A stretch of DNA of 64,000 bases, taken from the NCBI RefSeq assembly GCF_011927695.1, contig NZ_JAATJE010000001.1, forward strand, positions 1,814,748 to 1,878,747, read 5' to 3'. Origin of the DNA: Sphingomonas jejuensis (lineage in GTDB: Bacteria > Pseudomonadota > Alphaproteobacteria > Sphingomonadales > Sphingomonadaceae). The notes under the pieces were generated by a model that did no database searches, was not told the origin of the DNA, and worked only from the letters and a program-made list of their open reading frames with translations. Shown piece after piece: positions 53,276 through 61,513 of the stretch. Both the position numbers and the translations under genes were made by a program. Position 1 is the first letter of the stretch; each line of letters opens with the position of its first letter.

Positions 53276-54199
53276 TTACCTCATTCGTGACGCGATCTCA
53301 AAAGACAGCGCGTAGCGATTTTTGATGAACTGGAGGAACCGGCGCAGCGCGGGATTGGCGTTGTCGTCGCGCCAACATCCCGAATAACCAATCAGGGCCT
53401 GGCCTTGCTCGCCGTCGATCGGGCGATAGACGACATCGGGATAGCGTGCCCCCGTCGAACTCTCGCAAACCAGCGTCACCGCCGTCGTGCCGCCCAGGAT
53501 GCTAAGGATGGTCTCGCGGCTGGCGCGGTGCATCCGGATCGCGGGCGTGCAGCCCGATGAGCCCAGCTTACCGAGAAGGATGTCGCGCTTCTCCGGTCCC
53601 GGGTCGGCGACGGTGAACAGGAACTGTTCACCGCGAAGATCCGTCCATTGCACGATGTCGCGCTCGGCCAGTCGATGGCTGGCGGGGAGGGCGACAAGGA
53701 CGCGCTCGCTCCACAGCGGTTCGCACCGGAAACCGTTGTGCGCGGCCGCGCCCATCAGGATCGCCACGTCGATTTCGCCGGTGTCCAGCCCGGCGAGCAG
53801 CACGCTCCGATCGGCCTCGACCCCATCCACGTCCACGTCGGGGTTCGCGTCGCGCCAGCCGAGCAGGGTGGCGCGCAGGTTGCCGGCCGACATCGACCCA
53901 TTGTGCCCCAGCATCAGCCCGCCGAGCCGGCCTTGACCGGCGGATCGCATGATCGCCACGAGCCGATCGCTCAACGTGACCAGCGGCGTCGCGCTTTGAA
54001 TGAAGGCGATGCCGGCGTGAGTGAGCGTCACGCCGGCCCGCGAGCGATTGAAGATCGGCGCGCCCAGCGATCGTTCCAGCCGGAGGATGCCGCGGCTGAG
54101 CGTCGATTGCTCGACGTCCAGCGCGCGGGCCGCCTTGTAGAGGCTCCCATGATTGGCCGCCGCGATCGCGTAACGAAGCTGGCGGATATCAAAGGGCAT
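53276..54199 (-). CDS. LysR-family transcriptional regulator
   Basis: A 307-residue regulator with the N-terminal winged helix (FDIRQLRYAIAAANHGSLYKAARALDVEQSTLSRGILRLE) and a periplasmic-binding-like effector domain. LysR genes are often found at the end of trb clusters in such elements. The gene starts 33 bases after the autotransporter stop on the same strand, so read-through is possible. Targets unknown. Confidence 0.9.
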   Translation of the reverse strand: MPFDIRQLRYAIAAANHGSLYKAARALDVEQSTLSRGILRLERSLGAPIFNRSRAGVTLTHAGIAFIQSATPLVTLSDRLVAIMRSAGQGRLGGLMLGHNGSMSAGNLRATLLGWRDANPDVDVDGVEADRSVLLAGLDTGEIDVAILMGAAAHNGFRCEPLWSERVLVALPASHRLAERDIVQWTDLRGEQFLFTVADPGPEKRDILLGKLGSSGCTPAIRMHRASRETILSILGGTTAVTLVCESSTGARYPDVVYRPIDGEQGQALIGYSGCWRDDNANPALRRFLQFIKNRYALSFEIASRMR

Positions 54200-54232
54200 C
54201 GCTCATTTCACGGCCGAGCGGCCGTCCTTTCC

Positions 54233-57200
54233 TCAGAACGGAACACGCAGCATCGCGCGTGCGCCGTGATCGCGGACGCCGTCGCCCATCTGGCCGCTGT
54301 AGCCGACGCTCAGGCGGGCGCCCCGGCCGAAGGTGAACTCGGCCCCGGCGTCCACCACCAGCGCGTCCTCGGCGATCGGCGCGCCGGTGACGGTGAAGGC
54401 GTCGCCGCCCGCGAACGACACGCGGCTCCGCGCCGGATCGAGATCGAAGGCGTGACGCCAGCCCAGCCGGCCCGACAGGCTCAGCCCGCCGACCTGCGTC
54501 GATCCGCGCGCGCCTAGCGTCGTGAACACCGCGTCGTCCGTCTCCGCCCGGCCCGACAGCGCCGCCGCGCCGCCGGTCTCGGCGAAGGCGTCGGTCTTGA
54601 CCTCGACCCACGCGACCTCGGCGAACGGCTCGACCGCCGTCGCGTCGCTCAGGCGCATCGCATAGCCCACGCGGCCGAACGCCTGACGCGTCTCGCCGTC
54701 ATAGCGGGACGAGGCGGTCTCGCTGAAGCCGGGGAAGACGATCGCCCGCTCCATGTCGAAGCTGTGCCACGCCATCGCCGCGCCGGCCGACAGGTCGAAC
54801 CCGCCCGCCTGCACGCCGACGCGCGCGCCCAGGTGCCAGCTCTCGACCTCCGCCGACGACACGCGGTCGGCGACGGCATAGTCGGAACGGCTGTAGCCGC
54901 CGCCGATCCCGGCCGAGAACGTCTCGCCCAGCGGCACGTCGACGCCGGCGAACAGGCCGGTCCCGTCGCGCTTGACCTGCGCGGCGTTGCCGTCGCCGTC
55001 CATCCGGCCCCACGAGCCGTAGACGTTGCCCCAGGCGCCGCGACGTTCGCCCGGCGCCAGCATGGCGTCGCGGAAGAAGCGGCTGTCGTCGAGCAGGCCG
55101 CTGCGCGCGCTGGCGTGCGCTTCGCCCGACAGCTGATCGAAGGCGTAGCGCGCCGTGTCGACCTCCAGCGGGATGATCGCGTTGTAGACCGCGTTCCCGC
55201 AGCCCAGCCGCTCCGCCGCCGCCGCGCTCGACTGCTGGTTCGCCGTCACGCCGCGCTCGGTGAAGGTGGCGGCGTTGCGCGCCAGCGTCAGCCGCACGTT
55301 GTTGGCGTCGTAGCTCAGGGTCGGGGTCAGGAAGGCGTAGTTGGTGCTGACCCCCGCGAACGTGCCGCTGATCCCCCCCTGCGCGGTCAGGATCGTCGAG
55401 GTGATCGATGCCCCGCAGGCATCGTTGTTCGTGCCCTGGAACAACGCCGAGACGTTGCCGCCTTGGAGCGTCGCCGTGCCCGTCACGTTCAGCCGGTCGG
55501 CGCGCCCGTCCACGGTGACGTCGACCTCATAGGTCGAGCCCGCCGCGAACGTCACGTTGCCGCTGGCGTTCAACGTGCCGATGCCGTTGCCCGTGCCGGG
55601 GTTCACCGTGCCGGAGATCACCGCGTTCCGCAGCGTCCCCGCGCCGCTCAGCCGCGTGCCGGAGGCGACGTTCAGCGTCCCGCCAAGCTGACCGTCCAGC
55701 CGCATCGCCCCGGCGGTCAGGTTGAACGTGCCGCCGAACCCGGAGCTGTCGCCGGTCAGGATCAGGTTGCCCGCGCCGATCTTGCGGAACGCGCCCGCGC
55801 CGTCGATCACGCCGGACAGCAGCAGGGCGTTGCCGTTCTCCAGCGTGCCGCCCAATGCCCCGGCGGTGAAGTTTCGCGCCGAGCTGCCCTCCGCGCTGAA
55901 TCGCAGTGTGCCGCCGTTCAGCGTGACCCCTCCCGAGGCCGCGCCTAGGTTGGCGTCGCGCGACACCTGCAAAACACCGCTGCTGACGGTCGTGCCGCCC
56001 GTATAGGTGTTCGTGCCCGACAAGATCAGCGTGCCGAAGTCGGTCTTATCGAGACCGGACGTGCCCGCGATGACGCTGGCGATGGTGGCGCTCATCGAAG
56101 CCCCGGCCGCGCTGCCGTCGCCGACGCGCACGGAAGCTGGGGTCGCCAGCGTCAGCACACCGCCCGTCAGGGTGTAGCCGTTCACCGCGAACTGGAGGCC
56201 GCTGGCCGACACGCCCTCGGGCGCGATCGTCACGGTGCCCGCCGTTCCTTGGAAAACCGCGCCGCGACCCTGCCACGCCTCGTTCACATCGCCTTCGCTG
56301 CGCGTCCAGTTGGTCGTGGTGTTGTTCCAGACGCCCGATCCGCCATCGACGGCCAGGTTCGCGGTGGTGTTGCCCCCATCCCAGAACTGGAGGCCGCGCC
56401 CGACCACCAGGTTGACCTGTCCGGCGAACACCGTCTGGATGTTGCCGTTCGCCCCTGCCGGAAGCGGCCCGAGCGTCATGCCGTTGTCGGTCAGCGTGCC
56501 GCCATAGTTGAAGATGCGATACACGCCGTCACCGAACCCGCCCGCGTCCGTGACGGAAAGCGTGCCGCCCAGCGTCAGGTTGCCCCCGACATTGATGAGC
56601 GCCGAACTGGACGGTGCTCCAAGAGCCAGCCTCAGCTGGCCGTCGAACACCATATCCCCGGTGACGTTGAACGTATCGCGCCCGCCCGCACCGGAGCGTA
56701 GCGACAGCAGGCCGCTCGCGCTCTGTGTATAGTCACCGTTGATCGTGTGCGAGACGAAGCCGGGCGACGAAACCTGGATCGCTCCGTGATTTGTCAGCAC
56801 GCTTCCCGCGCCATTCAGCGCGATGCGGCCGTCCAGAATCCCCGATCCGCCGTTGACGATCTGGCTGGTATGGCTGGCGCCGATCGAACCTTCACCGCCC
56901 CGGATCAGACCGTCGTTGCGGAAGTTTAGCAAACCACCATTGGCGACACGAACGCCATAGCCGCCGGTCGAGATGATGCTGCCGGTGTTGACGCTGTCGA
57001 CTAGGTGCAGGCGGAGGTTAGGAGCGACGAAAAATTCTCCCGGTGTCGTAGCATCCCCGGAGAACAGAGTATCGCCGATTAGCACGCCGCCGGTGCCGGC
57101 GCTGCCCGCGCTCGCGATGGAACCTTGATTATTCAACGTCATCTTACCAGCACCCATTATGTAGATGCCGGACCCCATGCCGCTGCCTCCAGTGATGGTC

Positions 57201-59149
57201 ACGCCGGGCGCAACCGCGATTACGCTTGAGGTTCCATCGTTATCAACTGCGAACTCTCCCCTCGCAAAATTGGGCCTATCTTGCGAAAGCCCAAGCACTC
57301 CGAATATGCCGAATGAAGCATTTCCGGAAGCGGTGATGTTTCGCGTGACGTTAACTGAAACGATGCTTCCTAAATCTGCGTCTCGCGAATAGCCAGCTGG
57401 CAAATTTCCTCTGCTCAGGAAATCCTGATAATTCGCTTCGCTATAACTGATAGACTTGAAATAAATTCCTGCACTATCAGCGCCCGCCACTGTGATGTCG
57501 CCATCGGACTGAAGGGCTATATCTACCTGACTCAATGCGCTCAGGCCTGCTCGACCGCTCGGCCCATAGTAGAATGTATAGCGGGTGCCATCCACGTCAC
57601 CGTCGAACATACGGGGCTTGGCTCGGGTGCTAGCGATGCTGATTGTGCCGCTGTTGGAAAGATCAACGGTTCCGGCTCGTGATGAGGCTTGCAAGCCGTA
57701 AAACGCCGAATCGCCGCCGTTAGTATCTATGGAACCTCGGTTTAAAACCTTGACGAGGCTGTTCTGGCCAAAAGCGGCTGCCAGAACTGCTGGATTACTC
57801 CCACTATTGATGGAACCTTCATTCAGCAGCGATAGATTCCCTAGAACACGTAAATCAACCGCACTCGAAATATTGGACGTGCCTTGCGCCGTAGGGAATA
57901 TCGTGATGTTTCCGCGATTTATAACTTCCACGTTTTCGCGCGGATCGGATATAGACGACGCCTCAGTGTTGACAAAGATGGCTTGCTGGGTCGAGCCAGC
58001 CGGACCAAATAATCCGGTACTAGGGCGATTAGTGATGTTCCCGTCATTCAAAATGCGGACGTTCAGATCACTCCCCTCCGCTCGGAATGTGTGCAGGAAG
58101 TTTATCCCCCCATTCTCAATCGTTCCTGTGTTCGTTATCTGAATATCGTAATTCTGAACACGCCGCCGGTTGAGTTCATTGGCGTCCTCCACCAAGATTC
58201 TTGAATTTATCAAGTCACCGCTGTTATCAATCGAAATCCTGCCGTTGGCAGTAGTCGCAGTGCCGCTTCGGTCGATTCGTTGGACAAGAATTTCACCGCC
58301 TTCGATCCTGCCGGAGTTTCGAATTGTTACATCGTTGAAGAACGGAAGAACGATTGCGATCGCGTCGGGATTCTCATCTCGTATCGAGGCGTTCCAAGCA
58401 AAATCCAAATCTGCCCTGCGGATCGTCCCCGTATTTTCAATAAGGACTGACGGGATTGAGGTGCCAAGGTCGTTGTCGGTAACCCGGATGCCAGCGCTTC
58501 CACGCACTCCCGCAACATCAATCAGACCAGCATTGCGGATTGTGAGAGATTCAGCCTGCTCGGCTAGGATTCCGTAGTTCAAGTAGTTGGTGGTCCCGCT
58601 ATCTCCCGCAGTAGTCCGGAGATCGATCGTACCATTGTTGACGATCGCGAGTGGCTGACCGACCCGGCTCCGGCCATTCACGTAGATCCCTACCGTGTCT
58701 CCGAAACCCCTTGCTGTCAGCGAGCCGTTGTTCAAGACCGTGTTGGCCCCACCTCCCAAGTAGAGAGCGCTGACGTAGCCGGACTCGCGGAGTGTCTTAT
58801 TGATATCTACTCGAACCGATGAATCGAGTTCGACATCCGGACGCGAGGAATTGATCGTGATGCCGTTGGCACGATTGGGCGGCTGAATTGGTTGGGTCAA
58901 GTCGCGGAATACGAAGCGCCGAAGAGAATCGTTGAAACCACTGTTGAAGCCGCTGCGGATATCGCCGCTGCACGTCACAACGCCATCGACCACGGGGCAT
59001 TGCGCGCTTCCAGGCGTGACCTGCTGCGCCGTCGCCGGGCTGGCCGCCAGCCCCGCCGCCAGCATCGCCACCGCCGACGCGCCGCCCAACAGCATCCGCG
59101 CTCGAACCGACCGCGCCCGCGCGATCCCCGCGACGATCCCCTGACCCAT
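54233..59149 (-). CDS. autotransporter (type Va) with beta-barrel domain
   Basis: A 1638-residue protein. The signal peptide has a basic N-region and ends near ASPATAQQ (about residue 43). A long repetitive passenger of Asn/Gly-rich beta-helix type follows (about 44-1330, e.g. IRNSGRIEGG, VEVINRGNITI). Autotransporter-associated repeats such as GTLILSGTNTYTGGTTVS lie near residues 1040-1200, then a 12-strand barrel domain (about 1370-1638) ending MLRVPF with the terminal Phe needed for outer-membrane insertion. Likely an adhesin or surface factor. DNA coding the passenger's first half is markedly AT-richer than the rest. An ECF-type promoter motif lies 66 bases upstream. Confidence 0.9.
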   Translation of the reverse strand: MGQGIVAGIARARSVRARMLLGGASAVAMLAAGLAASPATAQQVTPGSAQCPVVDGVVTCSGDIRSGFNSGFNDSLRRFVFRDLTQPIQPPNRANGITINSSRPDVELDSSVRVDINKTLRESGYVSALYLGGGANTVLNNGSLTARGFGDTVGIYVNGRSRVGQPLAIVNNGTIDLRTTAGDSGTTNYLNYGILAEQAESLTIRNAGLIDVAGVRGSAGIRVTDNDLGTSIPSVLIENTGTIRRADLDFAWNASIRDENPDAIAIVLPFFNDVTIRNSGRIEGGEILVQRIDRSGTATTANGRISIDNSGDLINSRILVEDANELNRRRVQNYDIQITNTGTIENGGINFLHTFRAEGSDLNVRILNDGNITNRPSTGLFGPAGSTQQAIFVNTEASSISDPRENVEVINRGNITIFPTAQGTSNISSAVDLRVLGNLSLLNEGSINSGSNPAVLAAAFGQNSLVKVLNRGSIDTNGGDSAFYGLQASSRAGTVDLSNSGTISIASTRAKPRMFDGDVDGTRYTFYYGPSGRAGLSALSQVDIALQSDGDITVAGADSAGIYFKSISYSEANYQDFLSRGNLPAGYSRDADLGSIVSVNVTRNITASGNASFGIFGVLGLSQDRPNFARGEFAVDNDGTSSVIAVAPGVTITGGSGMGSGIYIMGAGKMTLNNQGSIASAGSAGTGGVLIGDTLFSGDATTPGEFFVAPNLRLHLVDSVNTGSIISTGGYGVRVANGGLLNFRNDGLIRGGEGSIGASHTSQIVNGGSGILDGRIALNGAGSVLTNHGAIQVSSPGFVSHTINGDYTQSASGLLSLRSGAGGRDTFNVTGDMVFDGQLRLALGAPSSSALINVGGNLTLGGTLSVTDAGGFGDGVYRIFNYGGTLTDNGMTLGPLPAGANGNIQTVFAGQVNLVVGRGLQFWDGGNTTANLAVDGGSGVWNNTTTNWTRSEGDVNEAWQGRGAVFQGTAGTVTIAPEGVSASGLQFAVNGYTLTGGVLTLATPASVRVGDGSAAGASMSATIASVIAGTSGLDKTDFGTLILSGTNTYTGGTTVSSGVLQVSRDANLGAASGGVTLNGGTLRFSAEGSSARNFTAGALGGTLENGNALLLSGVIDGAGAFRKIGAGNLILTGDSSGFGGTFNLTAGAMRLDGQLGGTLNVASGTRLSGAGTLRNAVISGTVNPGTGNGIGTLNASGNVTFAAGSTYEVDVTVDGRADRLNVTGTATLQGGNVSALFQGTNNDACGASITSTILTAQGGISGTFAGVSTNYAFLTPTLSYDANNVRLTLARNAATFTERGVTANQQSSAAAAERLGCGNAVYNAIIPLEVDTARYAFDQLSGEAHASARSGLLDDSRFFRDAMLAPGERRGAWGNVYGSWGRMDGDGNAAQVKRDGTGLFAGVDVPLGETFSAGIGGGYSRSDYAVADRVSSAEVESWHLGARVGVQAGGFDLSAGAAMAWHSFDMERAIVFPGFSETASSRYDGETRQAFGRVGYAMRLSDATAVEPFAEVAWVEVKTDAFAETGGAAALSGRAETDDAVFTTLGARGSTQVGGLSLSGRLGWRHAFDLDPARSRVSFAGGDAFTVTGAPIAEDALVVDAGAEFTFGRGARLSVGYSGQMGDGVRDHGARAMLRVPF

Positions 59150-59214
59150 GTCTCTCTCCCTGTTGCGCCGCCCGGACGCGGTTTCGCCAACCGCGAAAAT
59201 GCGGCCTCACCCCG

Positions 59215-59244
59215 GAGAGGCGGGATCGATCGGAAAACGGATCA
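59215..59244 (-). promoter_or_regulatory. bipartite ECF-like promoter motif upstream of the autotransporter
   Basis: Read on the minus strand: TGATCCGTTTT, 7 bases, ATC, one base, CGCCTCTC. The identical arrangement occurs upstream of the 109-residue gene (59976-60005) and, with an 8-base gap and one change, upstream of the phosphatase operon (60012-60042). TGATCC and CGCCTC are 16 bp apart, an ECF-promoter-like spacing. The downstream box ends about 66 bases before the autotransporter start. Confidence 0.65.
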
Positions 59245-59284
59245 AAAAAAATGACGGGGCACGAAAAAAAGTTCGCACCCCGTC
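59243..59284 (-). terminator. rho-independent terminator of the small-protein operon
   Basis: On the minus strand, GACGGGGTGCG pairs with CGTGCCCCGTC (two G-U pairs) and is followed by ATTTTTTTTG. It lies after the 82-residue gene and before the autotransporter, so the autotransporter needs its own promoter. Confidence 0.8.
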
Positions 59285-59306
59285 GAAAGCCCCGCGTTTC
59301 CGGGAT

Positions 59307-59555
59307 TTATTCCAGCCCGCATTTCTTCGCGCAGGCTTTCGCCGCACCGGCCGTCTGGTCGGAGTTCGCGAAGCAGTTGTCGAAACACCGCTGTTTGTCG
59401 TCATCGGACGAGGCGAGGCCGGTCGGGGCCTGTGCCGTCAGGCTTCCGTCTTCGCCACGCAGGTGCATCACCACCTTGCCGTTGAACTCCAGATCGAAGC
59501 CGCCTTCGACTTTGCGGGTGGAATAGCCGCCATCGGCATCGTGACTGTTTGTCAT
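59307..59555 (-). CDS. small twin-CX3C protein
   Basis: An 82-residue protein. The N-terminal half is beta-like (VEGGFDLEFNGKVVMHLRG); the C-terminal half has CFDNC (Cys57, Cys61) and CAKKC (Cys75, Cys79) with a 13-residue spacer. Twin CX3C with this spacing is the signature of helical hairpins held by two disulfides or binding metal. No signal peptide is seen. It follows the 109-residue gene after 38 bases on the same strand. Function unknown. Confidence 0.7.
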   Translation of the reverse strand: MTNSHDADGGYSTRKVEGGFDLEFNGKVVMHLRGEDGSLTAQAPTGLASSDDDKQRCFDNCFANSDQTAGAAKACAKKCGLE

Positions 59556-59593
59556 GTCTCTCTCCTGTGATTTGCAGATGCGATCGGGCGACG

Positions 59594-59923
59594 TCAGTCG
59601 TCCTGGATTGCGTGGTTGCGAGTTTCGTCGGCGCCGACCACGGTGATGCCCTTGTGGCCGGTGATCCCGCGCAGCGGTCGGGCGACGGTGTAGGGCGTGA
59701 TCGCTTCAAGGCAAAAGCCGCCCGGCACGTTCCCCACCAGCTCGATCGACCACCAGTCGGGCCGCTCGATGTAGAAGTAGGGGTGCAGGGCGACCTCCAT
59801 GTTGGCGCAGGGCGCCTCGCCCGTGACGATCAGCCAGGGCTGGCCGTCGCGCGTCTCGATCCGGCTCTCGCCGAGCGGCAGCAGACGGTGTGACTGCGAC
59901 GGGGGCAGTTCATCGAAGTTCAT
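59594..59923 (-). CDS. 109-residue protein of unknown function
   Basis: Starts MNFDELPPSQSHRLLPLGES with an AGGAAGG 4 nt before the ATG; a longer in-frame start at 59971 has no ribosome site. It looks beta-rich (PWLIVTGEAPCANMEVAL, HPYFYIERPDWWSIELVG) with a cluster of aromatics and ends in a charged tail. No domain recognised. First gene of the minus-strand operon that faces the phosphatase-sigma-kinase operon, with a shared promoter region. Confidence 0.7.
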   Translation of the reverse strand: MNFDELPPSQSHRLLPLGESRIETRDGQPWLIVTGEAPCANMEVALHPYFYIERPDWWSIELVGNVPGGFCLEAITPYTVARPLRGITGHKGITVVGADETRNHAIQDD

Positions 59924-59975
59924 CGATCCTTCCTTTCTCTCTCCTGACCACCGCGAAAACCGGGGGGTCATTTGA

Positions 59976-60005
59976 GAGAGGCGTGATTTTTGAAAAAACG
60001 GATCA
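59976..60005 (-). promoter_or_regulatory. bipartite ECF-like promoter motif upstream of the 109-residue gene
   Basis: Minus strand: TGATCCGTTTT, 7 bases, ATC, one base, CGCCTCTC, the same boxes and spacing as upstream of the autotransporter. The downstream box ends about 53 bases before the ATG. Its upstream box is one arm of a perfect inverted repeat shared with the plus-strand promoter. Confidence 0.65.
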
Positions 60006-60022
60006 TTGGGGTGATCCGTTTT
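59995..60022. repeat. perfect 11-bp inverted repeat between divergent operons
   Basis: AAAACGGATCA and TGATCCGTTTT around TTGGGG. It consists of the back-to-back upstream boxes of the two divergent promoter motifs, so both promoters would compete for, or be co-activated at, the same site. Confidence 0.85.
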
Positions 60023-60042
60023 GACCGACGATCGCGCCTGTC
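60012..60042 (+). promoter_or_regulatory. bipartite ECF-like promoter motif upstream of the phosphatase-sigma-kinase operon
   Basis: Plus strand: TGATCCGTTTT, 8 bases, ATC, one base, CGCCTGTC. One base longer in the gap and one base different in the last box than the two minus-strand copies. It implies autoregulation of the sigma operon. Confidence 0.6.
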
Positions 60043-60077
60043 AGGGTCGAGCGCACTTGCGCGCTGGAGTAACTCGC

Positions 60078-60869
60078 TTGAGTCCAACCGTCGCCCTGAG
60101 CCGCCCAACCCCTGTCGCGCCGCGGGAAACCTCGTCCTTCTGGCGCGTCGCCGGCGCATCCGCGCGTGGCGCGCGCCACGCTGACGCCGGGCAGGACAAT
60201 CAGGACGCCTTCCACGCCTGGACCGAGGGCGACTGCTTCGTCATCGCCGTGGCGGACGGCCACGGCTCCCCGATCCACTATCGCTCCGCGATCGGCGCGG
60301 CCTTCGCGGTGAACGCGGCGGCGGCGGTGCTGGCCGACTGGATCGCGGCGCGCGACGGCGCCGACGCGCATCGGATCCCCACATCCATCCTCGACCACTG
60401 GCGCACCGCGGTGCGCGCCTATGCCGCCGACAACCCCAATCTGCTCGACCTGGTGACCGCCCGGCTGGGCGGCGGCCCAATGGTCCCCTACGGCGCGACT
60501 TTGGTCGCAGCCGCCGGCGATGGGCGCCGGACGGTCGTGGTCCAGATCGGCGACGGCGACGCGCTGCTCGGCTTCGGCGCGCGCCGGATCGTTCGCCCGC
60601 TGCCCGACGACGGTCTGGACGGCGAGCGCACCTATTCGCTGTGCCAGTCCGACGCGCTGTCGCGCTTTCGCCTCCACATCGCCGAGGAGACGCCGGACTT
60701 CGTCTCCGTTTCGACTGATGGCGTGTCGAAGTCGTTCGCCTGTCGCGAAGCCTTCACCTACGGCGCGGCGTCCGTGGAAGCCGGCGCCCTGCCGACATGG
60801 CTCGCGCACAAGGCGGACGGACCCAGCCGCGACGACGCCACCTTCTGCTTTGCCCGGCTCGCACGATGA
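60078..60869 (+). CDS. PP2C-like serine/threonine phosphatase
   Basis: A 263-residue protein. PP2C motifs are present: DNQDAF, VIAVADGHGSP (the metal-binding DGHG), GATLVAAAGDG, VQIGDGDALL and FVSVSTDGVSKSF, with DDATFCF near the end supplying the last acidic residue. It should reverse the kinase encoded two genes downstream. The TTG at 60078 has GGAG 8 nt upstream; in-frame starts further up (TTG 60021) fall inside the promoter motif. Overlaps the sigma gene by 4 bases. Confidence 0.85.
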   Translation: MSPTVALSRPTPVAPRETSSFWRVAGASARGARHADAGQDNQDAFHAWTEGDCFVIAVADGHGSPIHYRSAIGAAFAVNAAAAVLADWIAARDGADAHRIPTSILDHWRTAVRAYAADNPNLLDLVTARLGGGPMVPYGATLVAAAGDGRRTVVVQIGDGDALLGFGARRIVRPLPDDGLDGERTYSLCQSDALSRFRLHIAEETPDFVSVSTDGVSKSFACREAFTYGAASVEAGALPTWLAHKADGPSRDDATFCFARLAR

Positions 60870-61513
60870 GCGCCCGCCCGATGCCGCGTTTGCGCCAAAG
60901 CTTCCCGCGCGGCCCGCGTCTCGCTAGCATCCCGACTATGGGGGACGGGGACGGGATCGCCGGGGACGAGGATAGCCGCGCACTGCTGCACGCCTGGCAG
61001 GCGGGCGACGCGGCGGCGGGCGACCGGCTGTTCGCGCTGGCGCATGACGAACTTCGCACCGTCGCCGCCGCTCTCCTGCGCCGCGAGCGCCATAGCTCTC
61101 TGTCCAGCGGCGACCTGGTCAACGAGGCCGTGCTGCGCCTGATCCCGCTGGAGCGGATCGATTGGCGCGACAAGGCGCACTTCCTGGCGTTGTCTGCGCG
61201 CGTCATGCGGCAGGTGCTGGTCGATCACGCCCGCGCGCGTCTGACGGAAAAGCGGGACCATCACCGCGTGACCCTCGTCACCGGCATGGGCGCCGAGGCG
61301 CCGCCGGTGGACTTGCTCGATCTCAACGCCGCGCTCATCGAACTCGAAGGCTGGGACCGCGACCGCGCGAGCCTCGTCGAGATGCGCTATTTCGGCGGGA
61401 TGACGATCGACGAGATCGTCGCCGTCACCGGCCAGTCCGCCCCAACCGTGAAGCGCCGCTGGCGCTCGACCCGCGCCTGGCTGATGCAAGCCATGCAGGA
61501 GCGCCCGGAATGA
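60866..61513 (+). CDS. ECF sigma factor of the kinase-associated type
   Basis: A protein of 215 residues (191 from the alternative ATG at 60938). Region 2 reads HDELRTVAAALLRRERHSSLSSGDLVNEAVLRLI, with DKAHFLALSARVMRQVLVDHARAR, and region 4 DRASLVEMRYFGGMTIDEIVAVTGQSAPTVKRRWRSTRAWL. This is the TIGR02999-like (ECF43-type) group, whose members are encoded with Ser/Thr kinases and, in Vibrio and Xanthomonas examples, need phosphorylation for activity. It has no anti-sigma gene beside it. Overlaps the kinase start by 4 bases. Confidence 0.9.
   Translation: MSARPMPRLRQSFPRGPRLASIPTMGDGDGIAGDEDSRALLHAWQAGDAAAGDRLFALAHDELRTVAAALLRRERHSSLSSGDLVNEAVLRLIPLERIDWRDKAHFLALSARVMRQVLVDHARARLTEKRDHHRVTLVTGMGAEAPPVDLLDLNAALIELEGWDRDRASLVEMRYFGGMTIDEIVAVTGQSAPTVKRRWRSTRAWLMQAMQERPE

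Larger units (their letters stand above)
19721..54199. mobile_element. integrative and conjugative element (ICE) with Trb-type transfer system; right end not seen
   Basis: The segment starts at tRNA-Arg with a serine recombinase and contains ParB-like, DUF736, DUF932, DUF2285, RdfS-like, DUF2840, TraF, relaxase, TraG and trbBCDEJKLFGI genes, the standard gene set of proteobacterial ICEs of the ICEMlSym kind. Cargo visible here is a VapBC pair, a five-gene restriction/defence operon and a lipoprotein gene. The end coordinate given is only that of the last typical ICE gene (LysR). The signalling island to 63.9 kb may also be inside, because no second att copy or core gene was found. Confidence 0.85.

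Noticed and set aside
59995..60022. Bidirectional terminator interpretation of the AAAACGGATCA / TGATCCGTTTT repeat
   Set aside because: It lies between divergent gene starts, not between gene ends, and its arms match the upstream box of the promoter motif found also before the autotransporter as a single arm.
60021..60077. Upstream TTG start for the phosphatase
   Set aside because: It would place the start codon inside the promoter motif and inverted repeat; the TTG at 60078 has a good ribosome site and keeps all PP2C motifs.
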